Of a DNA stretch of 34,184 bases, positions 30,259 to 34,184 are shown one piece after another. Origin of the DNA: Bacillota bacterium. Its GTDB lineage: Bacteria > Bacillota > Bacilli > Paenibacillales > Paenibacillaceae. Position 1 is the stretch's first letter. Every line of letters begins with the position of its first letter. The position numbers were made by a program, and so were the translations under genes. The notes beneath the pieces were generated by a model, which did not search any database, was not told where the DNA came from, and worked only from the letters and a program-made list of their open reading frames with translations. The stretch covers positions 1-34,184 of the forward strand of contig JAEWPC010000017.1 in the NCBI GenBank assembly GCA_023460795.1. Direction: 5' to 3'.

Positions 30259-31386
30259 ATGGCTAAAGCCGAGCTGTCGCCGGAACAATTGCTTAAGATT
30301 ATATTCGAATATACAGCCAAAATCGCAGGCGAGAACAACTTGAACTCCGTGCTCGTCCTCATGGCGAACATGGGACGGGAGATGATCCTCTCCGACCGTT
30401 GCACGGTGTGGCTGATCGACGACGTTCGCAAGGAACTGTACACGACGGTCGCTCACGGCGTTAACGAGATCCGCATTCCGTTCGGCACCGGTTTCGTCGG
30501 CTCCTCGATCATGAGCGGCGAACCGTTGATCATTAAGGATGCCTACAACGATCCGAGGCATAACAGGGACAACGACATCAAGACCGGTTACCATACGAAA
30601 TCCGTCATTACGGTGCCGTTCACGAACAACGACGGCGAAATTATCGGGGCGTACCAAGCGATCAACAAAATGACGGACGTCGACTACTTCACGACGAGAG
30701 ACCTCGAGCTCTTGTCGCTCGCCGCTTCGTATGCCGGCAAGTCGCTCGAATCCGTCATGCTGCACCAAGAGATCATCAACACGCAGCGCGAGATAATATC
30801 GACGATGGGCGAAGTCGGCGAGATCCGTTCCAAGGAAACCGGGAACCACGTCAAACGCGTGGCCGAGTATTCTTACGTGCTGGCGCTCGGGCTCGGACTC
30901 CCGATCGAGCAAGCCGAGCTGCTGCGCACCGCTTCCCCGATGCACGACATCGGCAAGGTCGCCATACCGGACGCCGTGCTGAACAAGCCCGGCAAGCTGA
31001 CCGAGGAAGAGCACGACATCATTAAGTCGCACACGAAGATCGGCCATCAGCTGCTGCGAGGCTCGAAACGCGAGCTGCTGCGCACCGCCGCCATCGTCGC
31101 GGAGCAGCATCACGAGAAGTGGGACGGCACCGGTTACCCATACGGACGCAAAGGCGAAGATATCCATCTGTTCGGCCGCATTACGGCGGTCGCGGACGTC
31201 TTCGACGCGCTGAGCGCCGAACGCGTCTACAAAGCGGCATGGCCGCTCGATAGGATAGAGAATTTATTCCGCGAGGAACGCGGCCGGCACTTCGATCCCG
31301 CGATTATCGACGTATTTTTCCAGGAGCTGCCGAAGCTGCTGGACATACGCGAACGTCTAACGGATCCCCCCGAGCAACAAGGATAA
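30259..31386 (+). CDS. GAF and HD-GYP domain c-di-GMP phosphodiesterase
   Basis: A 375-aa cytoplasmic signalling enzyme predicted to degrade cyclic di-GMP. An N-terminal GAF sensor spans about 15-165 (SDRCTVWLIDD; FGTGFVGSSIMSGEPLII). A short coiled linker follows, then HD-GYP at about 180-360 with PMHDIGKVAIPD (His229-Asp230), the second-site HHEKWDGTGYP (284-294) and ADVFDALSAERVYK. All catalytic residues look intact. ATG at 30259 has AAGGAG 12 bases upstream; a GTG at 30250 is too close to that site. No adjacent response regulator is seen. Target processes such as motility or biofilm are inferred from the family only. Confidence 0.93.
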   Translation: MAKAELSPEQLLKIIFEYTAKIAGENNLNSVLVLMANMGREMILSDRCTVWLIDDVRKELYTTVAHGVNEIRIPFGTGFVGSSIMSGEPLIIKDAYNDPRHNRDNDIKTGYHTKSVITVPFTNNDGEIIGAYQAINKMTDVDYFTTRDLELLSLAASYAGKSLESVMLHQEIINTQREIISTMGEVGEIRSKETGNHVKRVAEYSYVLALGLGLPIEQAELLRTASPMHDIGKVAIPDAVLNKPGKLTEEEHDIIKSHTKIGHQLLRGSKRELLRTAAIVAEQHHEKWDGTGYPYGRKGEDIHLFGRITAVADVFDALSAERVYKAAWPLDRIENLFREERGRHFDPAIIDVFFQELPKLLDIRERLTDPPEQQG

Positions 31387-31392
31387 AGCAAA

Positions 31393-31445
31393 AAGGCTGC
31401 CCGACGCGGCTCGATTCCATGAATCGAGCCCGCCGAGGCAGCCTT
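31393..31445. terminator. Bidirectional terminator
   Basis: AAGGCTGCC (31393-31401) pairs with GGCAGCCTT (31437-31445), and inside GGCTCGATTC (31408-31417) pairs with GAATCGAGCC (31421-31430). A-rich and T-rich flanks fit both the plus-strand phosphodiesterase gene and the minus-strand FAH gene. Confidence 0.8.
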
Positions 31446-31464
31446 ATTCGTTCAAGCCGATCGT

Positions 31465-32091
31465 TTAATCTTCCGCTCTTACGGTTACCCGGCCAAGCTC
31501 CTCTTCGTTCCACCACGCTTCAAGCTCGTCGCCATTCGATAGCGCGCCGACGCCGGCCGGCGTCCCCGTGAATAGAAGATCGCCCGCTCCGAGTCCATAC
31601 TCGCTTCCCGTGAAATCGATCAACCGCTGCAGCCCGAAAACCATGTCCTGCATGAGCCCCCGTTGCACTTCCGCTCCGTTAAGGCGAAGTCCGAACGCAT
31701 GGGCGGACACGCCCTCGAGTCCGGGATAAGCGAGCCACCGTCCGAGGACCGCGGAGTTACGGAAGCCTTTGGCCGGCAGCCACGGAAGTCCCTTCTTCTT
31801 GATCGTCTCTTGCACGTCCCGCAGCGTGAGATCGAGTCCGACCGTGAAATGCGTGATGAGATCGTCGGCACGCATGCCCGGTTCATAGGCTTGTCCGACG
31901 GCGAACACGAGCTCGGCTTCGTAGTGCACCGCTCCCTGACCCGAAGGAATCGCCACCGAGCAGCTCTCCATCGTAGCGATCGCATGCGTTGGTTTCGTAA
32001 ACAGCATCGGCGCGGCGGGAACCTCGTTGCCGAGTTCTTCCGCGTGCAGCCGGTAGTTGCGTCCGACGCAGTAGATGTTGCGAATGTCCAT
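31465..32091 (-). CDS. Fumarylacetoacetate hydrolase (FAH) family protein
   Basis: A 208-aa FAH-fold hydrolase or isomerase acting on 2-oxo acids or acylpyruvates; the exact substrate is unknown. The family entry motif IYCVGRNYRLHAEELGNEVP is at 6-25. The metal ligands are Glu58 and Glu60 in VHYEAELV and Asp87 in GLDLTLRD. KGFRNSAVLGRW and LFTGTPAGVGAL complete the active-site loops. ATG at 32091 overlaps the TAA of the GDPD gene by one base and has AGGAGGAGAG 8 bases upstream. It is last in the CapA-GDPD-FAH unit. Confidence 0.92.
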   Translation of the reverse strand: MDIRNIYCVGRNYRLHAEELGNEVPAAPMLFTKPTHAIATMESCSVAIPSGQGAVHYEAELVFAVGQAYEPGMRADDLITHFTVGLDLTLRDVQETIKKKGLPWLPAKGFRNSAVLGRWLAYPGLEGVSAHAFGLRLNGAEVQRGLMQDMVFGLQRLIDFTGSEYGLGAGDLLFTGTPAGVGALSNGDELEAWWNEEELGRVTVRAED

Positions 32092-32942
32092 TAAGAGTTC
32101 TCTCCTCCTCTAGTTGCCGCATACCAGCGGTCCGGGTAGTTCGTGCAAAGCTGTAACGGCTCATTCCTGCGCGACAGCTTCTCTAGATCGCTTTGCGAGT
32201 TAACGGTCCAAGCCATCACCTCGATACCCGCTTCGGACGTTCGCCGGAGCAGCTCGGTCGTAATATGGGTGTAGCCGATCGACAGCGTCGTCGCTCCGAG
32301 CCCGATGAGTCTGTCCGTTAAGCCCGCGGGGCTTTCATCGATAATGAGACCGATCTTGATCGTCGCGTCATACTCGCGAACCGCCTTCAGCAGCTCCGGC
32401 CGGAACGAAGTGATCACCGTATCCTGAGCCATTCCATTGGCCTTAATCACGTCCACTGCGCGATGGGCGAGGCGCCGCTTCGTCTCTGCGTCGGCCTGAT
32501 CGTCGCCTTTAAGCTCGACGTTCAGCTTGCACCTTCCGGATGCAAGCTGAAGCACTTGCTCGAGCGTCGGCACGCCTTCCTTGGCGAAGGAGCGATGGAA
32601 CCAACTGCCCGCATCCAGCTTCCCAAGCTGCTCGGCCGTATAATCCCTTACGTTGCCTTGCCCGTTCGTCGTCCGCTTGAGCGTGCTGTCGTGAATGACG
32701 ACAGGAACGTCGTCCCGCGACAGATGAACGTCCAGCTCCATCCAATGGACGTACGGCTTCGACAGCGCGAGCTTGAACGCGGCCATCGTATTCTCCGGCG
32801 CCTGGCCGGAGAAGCCTCGATGCGCGACGCACGGGTGCAGTCTCTCGCGCTCCTTGGCGCTCAGTACCTTCTCGGGTTTGTGCCGCTTTACTCCGAACAA
32901 TCTCCTGATCGCTTTACGGGCTGCTCGCCACAATCGTGCCAT
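32091..32942 (-). CDS. Glycerophosphodiester phosphodiesterase
   Basis: A 283-aa GDPD TIM-barrel enzyme that splits glycerophosphodiesters into glycerol-3-phosphate and an alcohol. Catalytic motifs are His41-Arg42 (AHRGFSGQAPENT), Glu69 and Asp71 (ELDVHLSRDD) and His84 (VVIHDSTLKR). KLNVELKGDD and VMAWTVNS are later barrel strands. The basic N-terminus has no signal peptide. The start is ambiguous: ATG 32942 directly abuts AGGAGG, while TTG 32933 is 9 bases from it and may be the real start. Either overlaps the end of the CapA gene. Confidence 0.92.
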   Translation of the reverse strand: MARLWRAARKAIRRLFGVKRHKPEKVLSAKERERLHPCVAHRGFSGQAPENTMAAFKLALSKPYVHWMELDVHLSRDDVPVVIHDSTLKRTTNGQGNVRDYTAEQLGKLDAGSWFHRSFAKEGVPTLEQVLQLASGRCKLNVELKGDDQADAETKRRLAHRAVDVIKANGMAQDTVITSFRPELLKAVREYDATIKIGLIIDESPAGLTDRLIGLGATTLSIGYTHITTELLRRTSEAGIEVMAWTVNSQSDLEKLSRRNEPLQLCTNYPDRWYAATRGGENS

Positions 32943-34182
32943 CCTCCTCTACGGTTGCTCCGAATGAAATACTCGACAAGCGAGCGAGCAGCGCTTTGCC
33001 CGTCTCGGCGTCCATCGGCTTCGGTTGTGCCAGCTTCGCGATCATCGGCGCAAAATGCAGCGAGCATTCGCCGCCGGCTTTGCATGTCGCGGTCAATATC
33101 CCGGTCTCCGCGGTCGTAGGCGGTGACATGCCCGGGAATACGAAGTTGCCTAAGCTATAGGCGATCCACTTACCCTTGTAGGACTCGAACCCTTGGAGGA
33201 CGTGCGGATGGCTGCCCACGACAAGATCCGCGCCCGCGTCGACGAGCGCCCGGGCCAGCGCCTGCTGTTGCCGGATCGGCAGATCCTCCCTTTCCTTCCC
33301 CCAATGGACCATAACGACGACAACGTCCGCATGGCCGCGGGCTTCCTTAACCGCCGTAACGGCCCGTTCGAACGAATAGGCTTCCGCCAAGCCCGGATGG
33401 CTGCGATCCGCCTTCCACTCGACCTTCGGAACGACTTGCGTCAAGCTGACGAAAGCGACGTTCTTGCCGTTACTTTCCACGTAAGCCGGCGTGAAAGCTT
33501 CGACATCATCATTGCCGGAGCCGGCACGCTGGATACCCGCTTCGTCGAGCGCGTCCATCGTATCGCTCAGCCCTTCCCATCCATAATCCATCGTATGGTT
33601 GTTCGCGAGCGATAAGAAATCGAACCCCGCCTCCTTGATCGGAACGAGCGCTTCCTTCGGACCGCGATAGACGTACTCCTTGTTCAGCTCGGCCGTTCCC
33701 CGCTCCGTAATCGCGGTTTCCAGGTTGCCTGCGGTTATATCGGCCGCCGTAAGCAGACGGCTAGTCTCGCGGAACGGATAATCGAAGCCGTACTGCTTCA
33801 TATAATCGAGCACGCGCGCCGCCGGCAGAATATCGCCCACTAGCGCGATCGTCACCGTATCGCGGTTAGGATCCGCCGCCTGCTCCTCCTCTTCGCCGCC
33901 TGGCGGTACGCCATCGTTGACGACGGCGTCCTCGTCTTCCGCGATATCGCTCGGTTCCGCCTGATCAGGCTCGCCTGCATCATGAGATGGAGAACTAGAT
34001 ACGATCGGATCGGTCTTCGCTTGGCCGTCTTTCTCGTTTTCGTCCTTTTGCCCCAGCCAGATGAATGCTGCTACCGCGATGATGCATAGGAGCATCGCCA
34101 CATTCAACAGGAGCAACCGGCGCGTCCGCTTGCTCCGTTGCTGTTTCTTCTTATCGTTCGTTCGCGTTCGCGAATACATCAT
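32914..34182 (-). CDS. CapA family protein (poly-gamma-glutamate/capsule type), possibly 5'-incomplete
   Basis: A 422-aa membrane-anchored protein. A basic N-terminus with one TM at about 22-43 is followed by an acidic, low-complexity linker (about 45-105). The CapA metallophosphatase-like domain carries VTIALVGDILPAARVLDY, TAGNLETAITE, SLANNHTMDYGW, VVVMVHWGKE, VVGSHPHVLQG and YSLGNFVF, all conserved metal-site motifs. CapA/PgsA proteins take part in poly-gamma-glutamate export; single copies without capBC, as here, have unclear roles. The first ATG seen is 2 bases from the window edge, so the true start could lie outside. Confidence 0.88.
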   Translation of the reverse strand: MMYSRTRTNDKKKQQRSKRTRRLLLLNVAMLLCIIAVAAFIWLGQKDENEKDGQAKTDPIVSSSPSHDAGEPDQAEPSDIAEDEDAVVNDGVPPGGEEEEQAADPNRDTVTIALVGDILPAARVLDYMKQYGFDYPFRETSRLLTAADITAGNLETAITERGTAELNKEYVYRGPKEALVPIKEAGFDFLSLANNHTMDYGWEGLSDTMDALDEAGIQRAGSGNDDVEAFTPAYVESNGKNVAFVSLTQVVPKVEWKADRSHPGLAEAYSFERAVTAVKEARGHADVVVVMVHWGKEREDLPIRQQQALARALVDAGADLVVGSHPHVLQGFESYKGKWIAYSLGNFVFPGMSPPTTAETGILTATCKAGGECSLHFAPMIAKLAQPKPMDAETGKALLARLSSISFGATVEEDGTIVASSP

Positions 34183-34184
34183 CG

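Overview
The window looks like a chromosomal segment of a moderately GC-rich, spore-forming Firmicute of the family Paenibacillaceae (Paenibacillus or Cohnella type). This is an inference from three things: strong AGGAGG-type ribosome binding sites with frequent TTG/GTG starts, consensus SigA promoters, and the conserved alaS-ireB-ruvX-DUF1292-mltG-U32 and cymR-cysteine desulfurase-mnmA neighbourhoods known from Bacillales. No genome-level identification is possible from the sequence alone.

Layout. Bases 1-870 are mobile or repetitive DNA: the 5' part of an IS1182-type transposase with an apparent internal in-frame deletion, its hairpin end, and a 120-bp nested inverted-repeat element. Bases 900-11,541 (minus strand) hold the T-box-controlled alaS cluster: alaS, ireB, ruvX, two DUF1292 genes, mltG, the tRNA-hydroxylation pair trhP1/trhP2, then a chemoreceptor gene with a long hairpin in its leader. 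Bases 11,538-15,115 (minus) carry a YrrI-type AI-2E family membrane protein and the unit cymR - cysteine desulfurase - PRC-barrel protein - zinc ribbon. mnmA is transcribed away from cymR; cysteine desulfurase and MnmA together make 2-thiouridine in tRNA.

Bases 16,520-18,000 contain the mnmA terminator, a 52-bp tandem repeat array, a putative PD-(D/E)xK-like/winged-helix protein of unknown role, three successive terminators and cspA. A methyltransferase gene (minus) and a four-gene plus-strand unit (77-aa protein, 57-aa membrane peptide, oligoendopeptidase F, YfiT/DinB protein) diverge near 18.85 kb. An AT-richer QorB/NmrA-like reductase at 22.1-23.0 kb looks recently acquired.

Bases 23,027-28,676 (minus) form a carbohydrate-related block: an SGNH esterase, a family-6-type hypoxanthine-DNA glycosylase, and a sugar ABC importer (lipoprotein plus two permeases) with no ATPase or regulator gene. 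Bases 28,771-30,117 are a self-contained metallo-beta-lactamase hydrolase/TetR pair with a palindrome inside its promoter, followed by a GAF/HD-GYP c-di-GMP phosphodiesterase. The right end (31,465-34,182, minus) is a tightly overlapping CapA - glycerophosphodiesterase - FAH-family unit.

Most genes are ordinary housekeeping. I did not find a convincing new multi-gene defence or mobile system. The observations most worth following are the hairpin-bearing 52-bp repeat array, the nested inverted repeat near 0.8 kb, the structured leader of the chemoreceptor gene, the nuclease-like orphan, the dual-start oligoendopeptidase, and the operator-like palindromes.
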